Position numbers and translations under genes: made by a program. Below, piece by piece: positions 13,261-24,700 of a stretch of DNA of 64,000 bases. Source of the DNA: Cinclus cinclus (Eukaryota > Chordata > Aves > Passeriformes > Cinclidae); contig NC_085052.1 of the NCBI RefSeq assembly GCF_963662255.1, positions 15,723,151-15,787,150 on the forward strand, in the 5' to 3' direction. The notes below the pieces were generated by a model. That model had not been told where the DNA came from and searched no databases. It worked only from the letters and a program-made list of their open reading frames with translations. Position 1 is the stretch's first letter. Each line of letters opens with the position of its first letter.

Positions 13261-16200
13261 TCAGCTTGTGAGCAAGGAGAGTGGGCTAGAACTGACATAA
13301 CTGACAGTGATATATTAAAAGAATTACTTTCCTTTGGATGGAATATTGGACTTTACTGAAAGGTAAGTAGGAAATTAAGTGTACAATTCAGTTTTATCTC
13401 CAGCTCCCGAATCACTGGTGCCATGTGTACAACCAAAGATATTTGCTGATGCTCATGCGGCTTCAAAAGAGATTCCAATTTGCACCATTCCAACTTGCAC
13501 TAAGCTACCTTGATAATTTACATTTAGGATTTTTGTAGTATAACCAGTGTAATGTCTAATGGACACTGTCCCCTTTTCCATCTGCAAAGCTCATGTCTCC
13601 TCCTTGTGTCTGTTGCTGTGTTCACTCTGTGCATAGCTAGTTCCCAAAGTTGCATTCTCTTCCAAGATTATTCCTGACAGTTGCCCAAAAGTAAAAAGGA
13701 AAGGGCATCTGTATGATATCTGAGGATGTGACAAGAGGCTCAAATGGCATTGAAAGGGCCGGATGGTCGATTCCAGCAGTTCCCAGTGCACAAAATTCTC
13801 ACGTAATTACAAGATGGCCTAAATACAGGACTATGGCTGAGCTGCTCTGAACTTTAGGTAATACAATACAAAGCTTTAGTGAGCAACTGTGAAGAGTAAT
13901 TTCCCTCCAAACAGGACTATATCACCTAGGTACTGGGAAAGCGCTATAGTTTGAAGAATAGGTGCAAGTACCCTATTTGAAATCAGAATTCTCTCCCTAA
14001 AAGTTTAAGATCTTTTCCCCTCCATCAATATTACAATGTTTTGTGTTAACTGATCCTGTTAGCTAGCAAGGTCTTGCAGTAGGAGCTCTTTTAACCAAAA
14101 CATAGTTTAGTATCTTTTAAAATAAAAGCCTTCCAATTAAAAATAGTAGTGTTATCTATATAATATCAGAAATTACTATAAACTTTCACATAAGTATATA
14201 TAAACACCTTTTCTTTTCCAAGTGATGTTTATTTCTACGGAGAGGCCTAATGTTATACATAAAAGGCATTTAGGAAATACCTGCACATGAAGGGAAAATT
14301 ACAAAATCAAAGCACTGTAGAGCATAATTTAAAATAAAAGTGCAGTACAGCAACCAGAGGCTTAAGTTACCTATAATGTGACTAATAATGTAATGGTTTG
14401 GGAAAGTAACATTTGCACATACAGTAGAAGAAACACGCTGCTCTCTGATCATCAGTCGTGATGTTCCAAGATGTTGGATAAAGGTTTCCCCTATATCACA
14501 CCTTTAGAAGAGGCAGAATCATCTAAATGAGCTGAAGTGTAGACTGCATCTTGTAAATGTAAGTAAGTGGACCATATATAGGCTGTTCTGTGTGGTGTAC
14601 AGGAGAGGCTAAAGCTTCTAAAGCTTGTTCTTTTTTTTTTTTATTTTCCCGTGTTCCTTTTTAACTATGACTCAGACTCACACACATCTCTGCAAATTGT
14701 TCCTAGTCAGAAAGGAATAATTGCTCCTTGCTCCTAGGGACGCATATTCTGCTTCATTATAAAATACTCGGGTATAGATTGCCTGTCTGAGCTTATTCTT
14801 ATTTTTCATGGTTATTATGGGATAAAGAGAACAGCAGGGCCATTGTTCTTGGGTAGCAGAGTACATATATTTAGTTTATTCAGTGCTTCACAGTGTTTTG
14901 GCTGCATGATAAGCTGGTCCTGACTGAGCACCTTTGGGTGGCTCCTTAGGTGGGGCTCACTGAGTAGGTTTCTAAACAGTCAAAATGGGCTGTGCTGCCT
15001 ACAGACGCTGAGTAGTTAGGGAGACTGCCTTTCTGTCTGAAGTTTTTTCCATACATGTTAACTTAGGAAAGGTGCATGTGCAAAATAAGCATTTTTCCTG
15101 ATGTAATTTCAAGGCAAGCTGTGCACAGTCTAACCTTGAAGGAGTCGCCGCCAGTAGCACTGGTATGATGTAATATACTCTGTGGCCTTTGACTGATTTT
15201 TGAGGCTGGGCAATACTTATTGCCAGGACCTACTGTTTGCCCTTATTTATCTTTTGACAGTGTATGCCAGTGTGGAGCGTTCCTTGTTAGATGATACACC
15301 TTATTTTCAGTTATTGCCTCAGTAATAGTGAAAGCTTTAATAGATAAAATAGTAGTAGGGAAATGTATCTTTAACATGGCCTTTAATTGTTTTTGATCCT
15401 AGATGCTGCAGTAAAAACTACTGTGACAGAGCAGCAAACTGATACGCTTCATGCACATCATCTGCCTGTGGCCAAGACAGTCCCACTTACTCTATAGCAG
15501 GGAAAGGAATTAAAATTATTAATTTAAATAGGGCACAAATTTGTGTAGCAAAAGATGGTGTAAATCAGAAAGGAACAGAGCAGCAGAAATTGAAACAGAT
15601 TGGTGAGTTAACACCTCTGCATTGTTGCTGCAGAATGAAGATTAATTCAGTGTTGAATTGTGCTCAAGTGAAGCTTTGCGTGAATGGATTGAAGTTATTT
15701 CCCACCACCCATGTGGTGGTCCTGGGACCAGTGAGTCATTTCTGCTAGACTGTCCTCTCTGCCACTGGCTGCTCGCCAACCTGCTCCCCTGCTCCCTCAC
15801 AAAGCACCTGCATGGGCTGTGCATCCACTGAGCCTGGGTGCCAGGGTAGATGCAGGTGGAATGGCCAGGACACAGATCCCAAGAGCTGCACACTAGGCAG
15901 CTCTGGCCCACCCCACAGCATGCAGTATTTGCTGTCAAAGCCCACTACATACACCAGTATGCCACAGTGCAGAACTGCAGCTGTGAGTGGGACAAAATGC
16001 GCAATGCATGATTGTGCGCAGCAGCAGTCCGGTCTCCAGCAGTGTCTGCAGCTCCCTGCCACATTTAATCCAGAGCCACGACACGATTGTCACACTGCAG
16101 CCCCTGAACAGGTGCACGGAAGGAGGGAAGGAGGCTATGTCTGAGTGGCATGTGTCATTTGATTGCATGTCTGGGCCTTTGAGCTACATGTCATGACAGT

Positions 16201-18162
16201 TGCTTGAACTTAAGAGATTTATTAGCATGAGGTTGGTTGCATGCAGCTCTTTGACCCTGCATGGAGCTGGGAAGAAGCTCTGGGTACCTCCCCCTTGCCA
16301 ATAGTGTCTCTTTGGATGTTCGTTCTTTAGGGCCAGGACTGTCTTGGAGCGCACAGAATATGCTTCATGTTCTGTGTGACATTTTTTTTACCTCATGTTG
16401 AAAAACAGCAGACTTCATGGTCTGTTTAGACCCCTACATGCTTACCTGTGTTTAGCCTGGTGACAAATGAGGAGTCAGCTTCCAGCCGTTACTATCACTA
16501 AGATTTCCCAGAGCCATGGCATGCTCAGTTGAGTCAACCATTGAAAGCATCATGAAACTCACTCATGCAGTATGATCAGGGAAGTTTCTTTGAACTTGTC
16601 AGCACTGTAATTGTGTCAGTCATCAATGGCTTTGGGCCGCACATTGCTAGCAGAATACCTTTAGATGCCTTTCACTCATATGAGCATCAGGTTGTTTAGG
16701 ATTTACCCAGAATCCTCAATTTCAATGGTATAATAGGGATAAGAAATGAAATCTTTCACCTCTGACTCACTGAATACAACTGCAGGAACATTGGTCCATC
16801 CATAAGGACCATGTCCCATGTGCAGCCCATGGCAAGTAGCACTGTAAGTAGCAGTAAGTTATTAACGACCAGATTATATAGCTTGGGTTCCTGTCAGCTT
16901 TATCCTTATAGCTTGTCTTGTGCATCTGCCTGTCCTATCTTTCCACTCTTTTGATTGTGCTTTAAAATACCTCTGTGAGGACTGGGCACCACAAACTGTC
17001 TAGCGCAAGTACTAACAAGTGATGAGTAACATGCAGTAGCAACCGAGGCTGTGAGTTTCACAACTGATGCTAATTTTTGAGTTATTAAGCCTTCCCAAGT
17101 CCATTTGTTTGATGACTTAAGGCATGTTCTCAGCAACTCAGTAGAATTGGTGGTGTCCATCTTGAGAAATTTTTCCTGTTCTTTGTGGGAAGGAACTGTT
17201 TGAATTTTACCTTAATGGTTATCCTGGATATCTAGTCAATTGAGAATGAAGTAGCCACCTTGGGTTTTTAGATCCTTTCACCCCTATGAGATAGTTAAAT
17301 GTCAAATGGAACTGTCACTGAGGTTTGTAAGGGTCCCTGAAGGTCTTAGGGATGACAGCAGTAAGTGTGTCCAAGGTCCATTATAATGCCCGGAAATGTT
17401 GCTACCTAGTCCTAAAAGACTATACTACAAATGGAAGGAGTAATTAGTTAGAAAATTATGTATTTAAATTAGACACTATATTTGAAACTAACTTAAGACG
17501 GTGGTTTGGAAGCAGAAAAATTTGCAAAAAAAAGGGCATATAAATTTGAAGCTGAGAAGACTGGATGTGTACTTCTATTCTGTAAATAAATTGGTGTTAT
17601 GATTTTGGGCATGAGCATTACTGGACACCTCTGGCAGTTTGTCAGGCTGAGAAGTTTGAGTAAGGCAAGGTTCTCTGGGGTGCAGTGCTCTTCTTAGTGT
17701 AGCCTGAGAAATCAGAGGAGAGGGTGCCTGCTGAAGCTTTGCCTGTGGGAGCTGTGCTGCTGTTCTGTCCCAGCTGTAACAGCTCTGGTCAGGCTTAGCA
17801 GAAGCAAATTCTTCTTCCAAAGAACAGGGTTCTTCCTCGAAATAGGAAAATAGGTGTGACTTTCAGTAGTCTGTTGCATTTTTTAAGTGGTTTTGTTACA
17901 CAAAATCCTGTTCAGGCCACTTTTCCAGCGTTACTGAATCAGCTGGTCTCCAGGCAAGCAGGGCTCTGGGTTACACTGAGGACCCAGCTTAGCAGAGCAG
18001 CCACGGGCACTGTGCGCTGGGGCAAAGTGTTGTTAATGGTTCTCAACGCTTATTTTAACAGTAGGTTTGGCTAACACGGCACAGCCTGAGAACAAGCCCT
18101 TGTTAGCCCTCAGCAGCAGGACGGGGCCAGGCACCAGACACAGGGGGAAGCTGGGGCGCCCC

Positions 18163-18180
18163 GCCATTGACGTCAATGGC
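18163..18180. promoter_or_regulatory. Perfect palindrome with cAMP response element
   Basis: GCCATTGACGTCAATGGC is an exact 18-bp palindrome centred on the full CRE TGACGTCA. It sits in a short GC-rich block (18060-18300) in the EXOC6 intron, 700 bp before the penultimate EXOC6 exon. ATF/CREB or C/EBP-ATF dimers would fit; this is inferred from the motif. Confidence 0.6.
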
Positions 18181-18886
18181 AGTGGGGCCCGCTGGCCCGC
18201 AGGTAGCCGTGGGAAAGGCATCCCCGGGCCGGGCTGCCTGTGCCCTGGCCCCTGGCAGCCTGGGCAGGGTGCCCAGCGGTGCCTGGCCTGCACCCCGTGA
18301 TGGTGGAGGGGGAATTGGGCTTGGAGGGCTGTGAGGGTGCTGGCTGCTGGAAGTTCGGCATTGTGTCTGATTGTAAAACCAGGCTGGCTTTTTATTGAAC
18401 AGCATCTCTGAGCTCATGAGTCAAAGACCTGATTTGAAACTGCAGCCAAGCGTAGGACTGTGCTTGGAGACTCTTTGTTCCTCCACTGAAGTGTTTGGGT
18501 TTGTTTGGGCCAGAAGTGTGCCGGGGGCTTGGCGCTGAGTTTCAGGGATCAGTCACAATGGACAGTGCAGCCAGGAGGTGTTTAATTCACTTAACTGAGA
18601 CTACCTGAACCTCTCGTTTAAATTATTGCGAGAAGCATCAGACAGGAGCATCCCTGTCCTGCTCCCTACGGTAAAGCAAATTCCCCAATACTAAAGCATG
18701 AAGCCATTAGCATCCCCTCCTGGGGCCGAACCTGCGCAGCCGCCTCTCTGCACACTGATGGAGGCGAGACGCGTTAAAGAAAGAAATGGGCAGGTGAAGG
18801 GGGGTGTTGGCTGGGCTCGGCGAGGGGCTGCGCCCGGACTCTCCGCAGAGCCGTCCGCACGTCCTCACCCGCCTCTTCCCCCGCAG

Positions 18887-18999
18887 CTCCTGGACCTCTT
18901 CATGGTGTGGGACTGGTCCACCTACCTGGCTGACTACGGGCAGGCCACCTCCAAGTACCTGCGGGTCAACCCCAGCACGGCCCTCACGCTCCTGGAGAA
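18887..18999 (+). CDS. EXOC6: EXOC6 penultimate coding exon
   Basis: The exon is 113 nt, opens in phase 0 with Leu-Leu-Asp-Leu after a CCCCGCAG acceptor, and ends two bases into a Lys codon. The frame stays open one base past the true donor, so an ORF caller overruns slightly. The donor is placed at GTAAGT (19000) because only this choice keeps the LLEK-MKD junction in frame with the next exon. Confidence 0.93.
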
Positions 19000-19962
19000 G
19001 TAAGTGCGGGGGCCGGACCGGAGCTGCCGGCGCGGGGATGCAAAGCGGAGCCGGAGCCGGAGCCGCCCTGCCGGGAGCGGCGGGGCCGAGGCCGCGGGAG
19101 CAGCCAGCGGTGCCCGAATTGCCGCTCTGAGGAAGGGACACGCTGAGCTTTGGCCGTGGTGAAGCCGGTGCGAGCGCTCCGGCCGGCCCGGCGGGCGGGC
19201 AGGGAGGGCAGGGTGAGCAGGGCACGTTATTACCGGCATCCCAGTACCAACCTGCTTGTAAAAGCCGCACCAAAGCACGTTGCGGTTTCAATACGCTTTC
19301 TAACCGTGTTTTCTCTCCTCTCCTGCCTGCGATGGAAATGTCTTTTGCAGAGTTCACAGAGGGTACGTATCGTCTATATTGTTACAAAACATTGTTTCTG
19401 TAACTTCCTTGATTTCCCGAATTTCGTTTCTGTATCTGTTGGTATGGGAAATTAGCATTATGGATGCCCGTTATTGACGGTGAACAAAACTCGCCCATTC
19501 CCCGACTCTGAATTTACCACGGAAGCAGAAGATAATAACGGGTTTTCTGACTTGCTTCTCTCCTAAGGCAATTGGTAGGATCGGGGTCCTGCTGAAGGGC
19601 TATTTGCTTAATACTTACAGGTTATTTGTAAAGTAGTATTTGTTAAAACGAATTCTGCATTGCAGAAGTTTAATTTAAGAACACATAGAGAACAGGTTTT
19701 GTAATCTTTCAGTTCTTATTTGCAGAAAGATCAAATGAAGAACAGTATTAAACCAATCTAAATAGTCGGATTTTTCCTTTTCAATTTACATTTCTAATGT
19801 GTTTGTCATTTGCTTTTTTATTTCTCTAGAATGAAAGACTCCAGCAAAAAGAACAACATTTTTGCTCAGTTCAGGAAGAATGACCGTGACAAGCAGAAGC
19901 TAATAGAGACTGTAGTAAAGCAGCTTAGGAGTTTAGTGAATGGTATGTCCCAGCACACATAG
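18887..19962 (+). CDS. EXOC6: Exocyst complex component 6 (Sec15), C-terminal end, partial
   Basis: EXOC6 is the Sec15 subunit of the octameric exocyst, which tethers secretory vesicles to the plasma membrane; Sec15 is the Rab11/Rab8 effector of the complex. Only the last 81 residues are in the window, encoded by exons 18887-18999 and 19830-19962. The protein reads LLDLFMVWDWSTYLADYG and continues through KYLRVNPSTALTLLEK, then MKDSSKKNNIFAQF and a lysine-rich tail ending NGMSQHT. This matches the very conserved Sec15 C-terminus. The intron is in phase 2 (aa|a, Lys), with acceptor CCGCAG, donor GTAAGT, and acceptor TTTCTCTAG for the last exon. The stop is TAG at 19960-19962. Upstream exons lie outside the window. 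The gene ends about 1.6 kb before CYP26C1 in the same orientation, the vertebrate arrangement. Confidence 0.95.
19000..19829 (+). other. EXOC6: EXOC6 last intron
   Basis: A GT-AG intron of 830 bp. Its first 250 bp are GC- and CpG-rich (19000-19250) and the rest is AT-rich, ending in a pyrimidine tract before TCTCTAG. No other feature is seen. Confidence 0.9.
19830..19962 (+). CDS. EXOC6: EXOC6 last coding exon
   Basis: The exon completes the split Lys codon and encodes 43 further residues: MKDSSKKNNIFAQFRKN, DRDKQKLIETVVKQLRSL, then VNGMSQHT, followed by TAG. This is the basic, helix-forming Sec15 tail. The exon is open to the stop with no frameshift. Confidence 0.95.
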
Positions 19963-20215
19963 GCCTCTTAAATCAACAGTGTCTCTCATCACACCAAGAG
20001 GTGTTTCTTAGCCACTATTTCTACTAAGCAAATGGTGATGCCAGTTAGGACTTTTGTTTGACCGAGAAGAGGAAAAATGCAGTAGATGGATTATACATGT
20101 AGTCTTCAACAAACAATTCTTTGTACGTATTTTTAATGGATCGAATACTATTTTGTATATTATAAACAAATGGTGAAAAATAAGGTTGTACAATAAAAAC
20201 CAGCGCAATCGTATT
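19963..20215 (+). other. EXOC6: EXOC6 3' UTR with poly(A) signal
   Basis: After the TAG stop, the first canonical AATAAA is at 20192-20197, predicting cleavage near 20210-20220. A weaker ATTAAA at 20403-20408 could serve as a later site. The end coordinate is inferred. Confidence 0.6.
20192..20197 (+). terminator. EXOC6: EXOC6 poly(A) signal AATAAA
   Basis: A canonical hexamer 230 bp after the EXOC6 stop, followed by T/G-rich sequence. It is the first AATAAA downstream of the stop codon. Confidence 0.6.
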
Positions 20216-20975
20216 GTACATGGAACAACTGAACTGTAAATATGTTATTTAAATATCTAGAGATATGGTGTTCAAAACTTTGCTCTCAGTAGGAATTATT
20301 TGAGAAATGATCCCTTAGTTGCTGTTTTCTGGTTGAATCCTAATATAACGTTTTTAAGCATTGAGATACTTGTGTTTCAGATGCTGCCTATTGTTTTCCT
20401 GCATTAAATGTATATTAGCCTTAAAGTGATTGGACATAATTTTCTATACCAGGTTTTGTAGTCTGGAGGCATGAAAAAGTCTTCTGATTTTTAGTACCTT
20501 TGAAAACTACCTGAGAACTAGACTTGATAGCTATTTAGCATTAGGACTTACAGGCTTTGCTCTCCAAAAGGATTTAATCTTGAGGTTGTGATTGTAAATA
20601 ACCATTTTAGTTCTTTATAATGTGACATGTTGTTTCGTTTTGGTTTTGTTCCTCAGGGTTACTATTTCTAACTGTACTTTTGTAAGATCTCGGGTTCTTT
20701 ATCCCAGGTTGCAGTAAGGAATAGGCTTTGCCGCTGTTGGTTTCATGCCGCATCTGTTTGTTAGTTTGCGCTTTCTCCTGCCAGCCCCATCCCAGCGATT
20801 AGCATTTTGTCCCACTACCGGTCTCTTTGCACTGTCCCCTCCTGGCTATTTTAGACACTAAGAGAATGTCTAACAAATACAAACCAAATGCAACGTGTAA
20901 AAATAATGTACATTTTCGCTGTATTTTTAAGTTATTGACGGTCTAAATACAATAATATAAACCTCACCCGTATTC
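20216..20975. other. EXOC6-CYP26C1 intergenic spacer
   Basis: AT-rich, unique-looking DNA between the EXOC6 cleavage region and the GC-rich CYP26C1 promoter. No open frame or repeat is recognised. Confidence 0.6.
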
Positions 20976-21563
20976 GTGTTTAATTTCACACTCCGGAACG
21001 CGCCTCGGAGCCGGTTTCGCGGGACCCGTGCAGGTCCCGACTCATTGGCGATTTGCCCCCGCGGAAGGCGGCCGGGGATCCGCGCGGCCCCGACGGCGGC
21101 TGCGGGCCTGGAAGCCGGGGCGGGGGGGGCTGCGGGGCAGGGCTGGGGGGAGCCCGGGACGGGACTCGCTCCCTGGGCAGGCTGGCCCGAGGGGGCGCGG
21201 GGAGGGTACCCCGCTCCCGGGGGCCGCCGTCCTGCCCCCGGCCGGGGCGCCCCGAGGGGCTGGGCGGGGCCGGGAGGGGGCGCCGGGCCCCCAGCCCCGG
21301 GGCTGCCCCGAGCCCCTCGGCCGCTGTCCCCCGCCCTCCCGCGCCAATCACCGCACTTGGCCGCGCTGCTTAAATATGCAGCGGATACGTCATCTCCGAA
21401 GGTGGATCGGGCGTAAGTGGCCAATATCTATATAAATGTGGCCGAGGGGCGAACCGGCAGCAGGAGGCGAGCGGGGCCGGGCGGGCAGCAGCCGGCAGGG
21501 CCCGTCGCGCAGCGCCCGTACCGCCCCGTGCCTGACAGCCGCCGTCCCCGCCGCCGCGGGAGG
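20976..21563 (+). promoter_or_regulatory. CYP26C1: CYP26C1 GC-rich promoter and 5' UTR
   Basis: The sequence changes abruptly from AT-rich to very GC- and CpG-rich at about 20990 and stays so into CYP26C1. It contains a CCAAT box (21344-21348), a second CCAAT (21421-21425), a CRE-like TACGTCA (21387-21393) and a TATATAAA box (21429-21436). Transcription would start near 21460, giving a 5' UTR of about 100 nt. I found no DR5 or DR2 element here. Open frames of 100-170 codons on both strands in this block are products of GC-rich composition. Confidence 0.75.
21429..21436 (+). promoter_or_regulatory. CYP26C1: CYP26C1 TATA box
   Basis: TATATAAA lies 128-135 bp upstream of the CYP26C1 start codon and directly after a CCAAT motif, the right arrangement for a TATA promoter. 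Confidence 0.65.
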
Positions 21564-21755
21564 ATGCCGGCCGGGCTCTCCTGGCCCGAGGCGGCGGCGC
21601 TGGGGCTGCTGGCCCCGGCTCTGCTGGTCACTCTGTGCCGGCACCTGTGGGCGCTGCGCTGGAGCCTCAGCCGGGACCGCGCCAGCGCCCTGCCCCTGCC
21701 CAAGGGCTCCATGGGCTGGCCCTTCTTCGGGGAGACTCTGCACTGGCTGCTCCAG
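21564..21755 (+). CDS. CYP26C1: CYP26C1 exon 1 (membrane anchor)
   Basis: Encodes residues 1-64: [20 protein letters not shown] and onward as a hydrophobic signal anchor, a basic stop-transfer stretch (RWSLSRDR), then the proline-rich hinge LPLPKG and [16 protein letters not shown]. It ends at CAG|GTAAGG. Confidence 0.93.
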
Positions 21756-24700
21756 GTAAGGCGCCGGGGGACGGGGCGGGGTGGGAAGGGAAGGGGCTGG
21801 CGGGAGCCACGAGCTGACCCGCAGCTCGTCCCCAGGGCTCCCGTTTCCACAGCTCTCGGCGGGAGAGGTACGGAAATGTCTTCAAGACCCACCTCCTGGG
21901 CCGCCCGGTGGTGCGGGTGACAGGAGCTGAGAACATCCGCAAGATCCTGCTGGGTGAGCACACGCTGGTCAGCACGCAGTGGCCCCAAAGCACCCAGATC
22001 ATCCTGGGCTCCCACACTCTGCTCAGTTCCACCGGTGACCTGCACCGCCAGCGTCGCAAGGTGAGTCTCACAGCCCCCCCGACAGGGCTCACAGCCCAGT
22101 CCTGGGCCTCGGTGCCATGTGTGCTCCCCCTGCATTAACTACCTGCCTCTCTTCCCCCCTTCTCGTCCTAGATCCTGGCCAGAGTCTTCAGCCGCGCCGC
22201 CCTGGAGAGCTACCTGCCGCGGATTCAGAAGGTTGTGAGCTGGGAGCTGCGGGGCTGGTGCATGGAGCCAGGCTCTATCGCAGTTTATTCCTCCGCTAAA
22301 ACCTTAACTTTCCGCATTGCAGCTCGGATTCTGCTGGGGCTCCGCCTGGAGGAAAAGCAATTCAAGGATCTGGCCAAAACTTTTGAACAGCTGGTGGAGA
22401 ACCTCTTCTCCCTGCCCCTCAACATACCCTTCAGTGGGCTGCGCAAGGTACTGCTGCCTGCACTGCTCCCTTCTCCGGGGGCAGGGCCTGGGCCCTGGCA
22501 GCACAGACCCCCTGTCCCTAGGCCCACCAAGGGACATTTCTGATGGGCCAGGACATCTGCAATGCCCAGTTCTAAGGTCTGAGGGCTTGGTGTCTTACTT
22601 TCTCCAGCCATTTCCCCTTCTCTCTGCACTTCTTACCTGCTCCTAGCTGGTTTCCAACACCTCTGGGCACTGGCTCCAGATCCTTTTACAGTGCAGGGCT
22701 CCTCTTCTCCCTCATCCCACGTGTTGCCTCTGTTGAGTCCATCATGTCTGACCCTGTCCCATCTTATCCCATCTGAACTCATCAGCCCATGGCAGAAGGG
22801 TCTGTGGGCATAAGCACAAAGACAGGTGGGCACAGCACACCTCAGCTTAGCACCTCCTCTGCAACTCAGGCAGGCTGAGAACCCAAGACCCTTTTATGGT
22901 CCTCCGTCCCTTGTAGTCCAGCAGCCCAGAGACATCCCAGGAAGAAGGAAGTCTCCTCTGCCTCTTTCAACCTGCAGTTCTTCCCTGCTGCTCTGCCTGC
23001 CTCTCTACACTCTTGCTCTAGGTATAGGTCCTGTGTACCATTCTTCCTCTCACACTTCTCCCTCCTCTGGCTTCGGATTCTCTACCCCTAACCACAGCTG
23101 AAGTATCTGTCCACTTTAGCCAGGTCTTCCCTCATCTCTTATTTCCACTGTGAGTTTGCCCTGTTGGATCACCTTACCCAGCCAGGCCCAGTTCTCCCGC
23201 AGCCTTCCTGCTACTCTTCATCAAAGCTCTTGTTTTACCTGTCCAGTTTCCCTTTGCAGGTTGTTACCAGTATGAGTTTTCATCACTCCTGCTCTATCCC
23301 TCCCTACCCTCTTTCAGGTCAGCCAAAGCCTGTCTGGCCCCAGACCAACATCTTCAACTTGCCTTCATGTCCCTTTGTCTTTCCCCTTGCTTTCCTGTTC
23401 TGTTTACTTTGTCCAATCCTTCCCACCTCAAATCTACACTTTTGTATCTTTTTCCCAACATCTGGCCATGGCCATTTTTAATTTCAAATTTCTGGTTCTT
23501 CTGGCTTTTGCAGGAGACATTTTAATATAGAGTAGTATCTCTGTGACTCCATCCATGCCACTTTGCAAAGACATTGCTGATCACTTGACTTGCTGAGATC
23601 TTACATGAATGTTTTGCTGCACTAGAGTGCAACACACCTGAGGATGAGCTGACTGTGATTAATGTGTCTTTATCCACTATACCCTTGTAAAACCATTAGT
23701 GCCTTGCTGTCTGGACTCAGTTTTCTTGTTACCTTTTCTTGTCCCTTGGAATAAGGTTCTTTTGGACCTGACACAACTGTAGGTTTTCTCAGTGCAGATG
23801 CCTCTGAACTTGGTAGCAGTAGGTTTACTGCTGTCTTTTTCTCCCAGAGTTTCTTGGAACTTGTTGAATGTAATTCACAACAGCAAGGCAACAGAATGTG
23901 CAGCAATTCCCCCCAAACTGCTGCTTCTTACAAGGCTCTGGGCCTGGGCAGCAAGTTAAACAGTTCTTGCTGTTACAGGTCCTGGGATTAAGGATTGCTG
24001 CACTTGGGTTCCCCTGGTCTCTCTAGAGAGGGGGGCAGTTCCTAAGGTTCTCCTGAACTGTGTGTGCCTCTCACAGGGAATCAAAGCACGGGACATGCTA
24101 CATAAGTTTATGGAGAAGGCTATACAGGAAAAACTGCAGAGAAACAACCCCGAAGACCACAGTGATGCTCTGGATTTCATAATGAACAGTGCCAAGGAGC
24201 ACGGCAAAGAATTCACCATCCAGGAGCTAAAGGTAAGGAGAACCTCAGCCTTGCAGAGGCTGCCTTGCTACTGCTGGCTCCTGCCCCTCTCTTACCAGTA
24301 GTGAGGACACAAGCTCCTGCAAGGAGGAGCCTGCACCCAGCACACTCCTATGTTCCTGTAGTCTTGTGTCTCTTTGCATGAGAAGGAACCCTTTTAAAGG
24401 GGAAAGAATGCCCCTTCTACCTTTCCTCTTCATGGCCCCCAGCCTTCAGCCTGTGGTAGGGTGCTGGTAGGGTTATGTGGCTGTGTTAAGGCTCTGCATG
24501 TCTGTGCACTCAGTAACCTCCAGGACACTCTCTTGGAAATATTCAGAGCTATCTGTGTGCTTTTCAAACACAGCCCAGCACCCAGCCTAGGGCAGGGTGT
24601 AGATCATGTCACTGGACTTCTCAGGGTTGTGAGCCCCAAAATTTCTGAGGCAATAAATCAGAATGGGTCCAGGGATGGAATGATGGATTCCAGGTCATTC

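Larger units (their letters stand above)
1..18886 (+). other. EXOC6: Probable large EXOC6 intron, no exon recognised
   Basis: This stretch precedes the penultimate EXOC6 exon and shows no open frame resembling Sec15. I looked for the family segment that normally comes just before the LLDLFMVWDW segment (a conserved block ending in FIDLRQ) and did not find it. The whole 18.9 kb is therefore best read as a single intron. Base composition is AT-rich for most of its length and rises in GC near 15.7-16.1 kb and 18.05-18.30 kb. Inside it I list a microsatellite, a pyrimidine tract, an ancient repeat remnant, a candidate DR2 element, a candidate conserved block and a CRE palindrome. The short open frames look random. 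A missed small exon cannot be excluded. Confidence 0.6.

Noticed and set aside
13320..13372. Possible EXOC6 exon ending at a GTAAGT-like donor
   Set aside because: The frame (ITFLWMEYWTLLKG) has no likeness to Sec15.
15642..16168. Cluster of overlapping short frames on both strands
   Set aside because: No splice-consistent exon or recognisable domain; moderate GC alone explains the openness.
18707..19357. 216-codon frame on the - strand across the EXOC6 exon
   Set aside because: It is antisense to a clear EXOC6 exon and arises from GC-rich sequence.
20927..21424. Open frames of 100-165 codons on both strands before CYP26C1
   Set aside because: They overlap each other in every frame in a CpG-rich promoter and contain only low-complexity Gly/Pro/Ala/Arg text.
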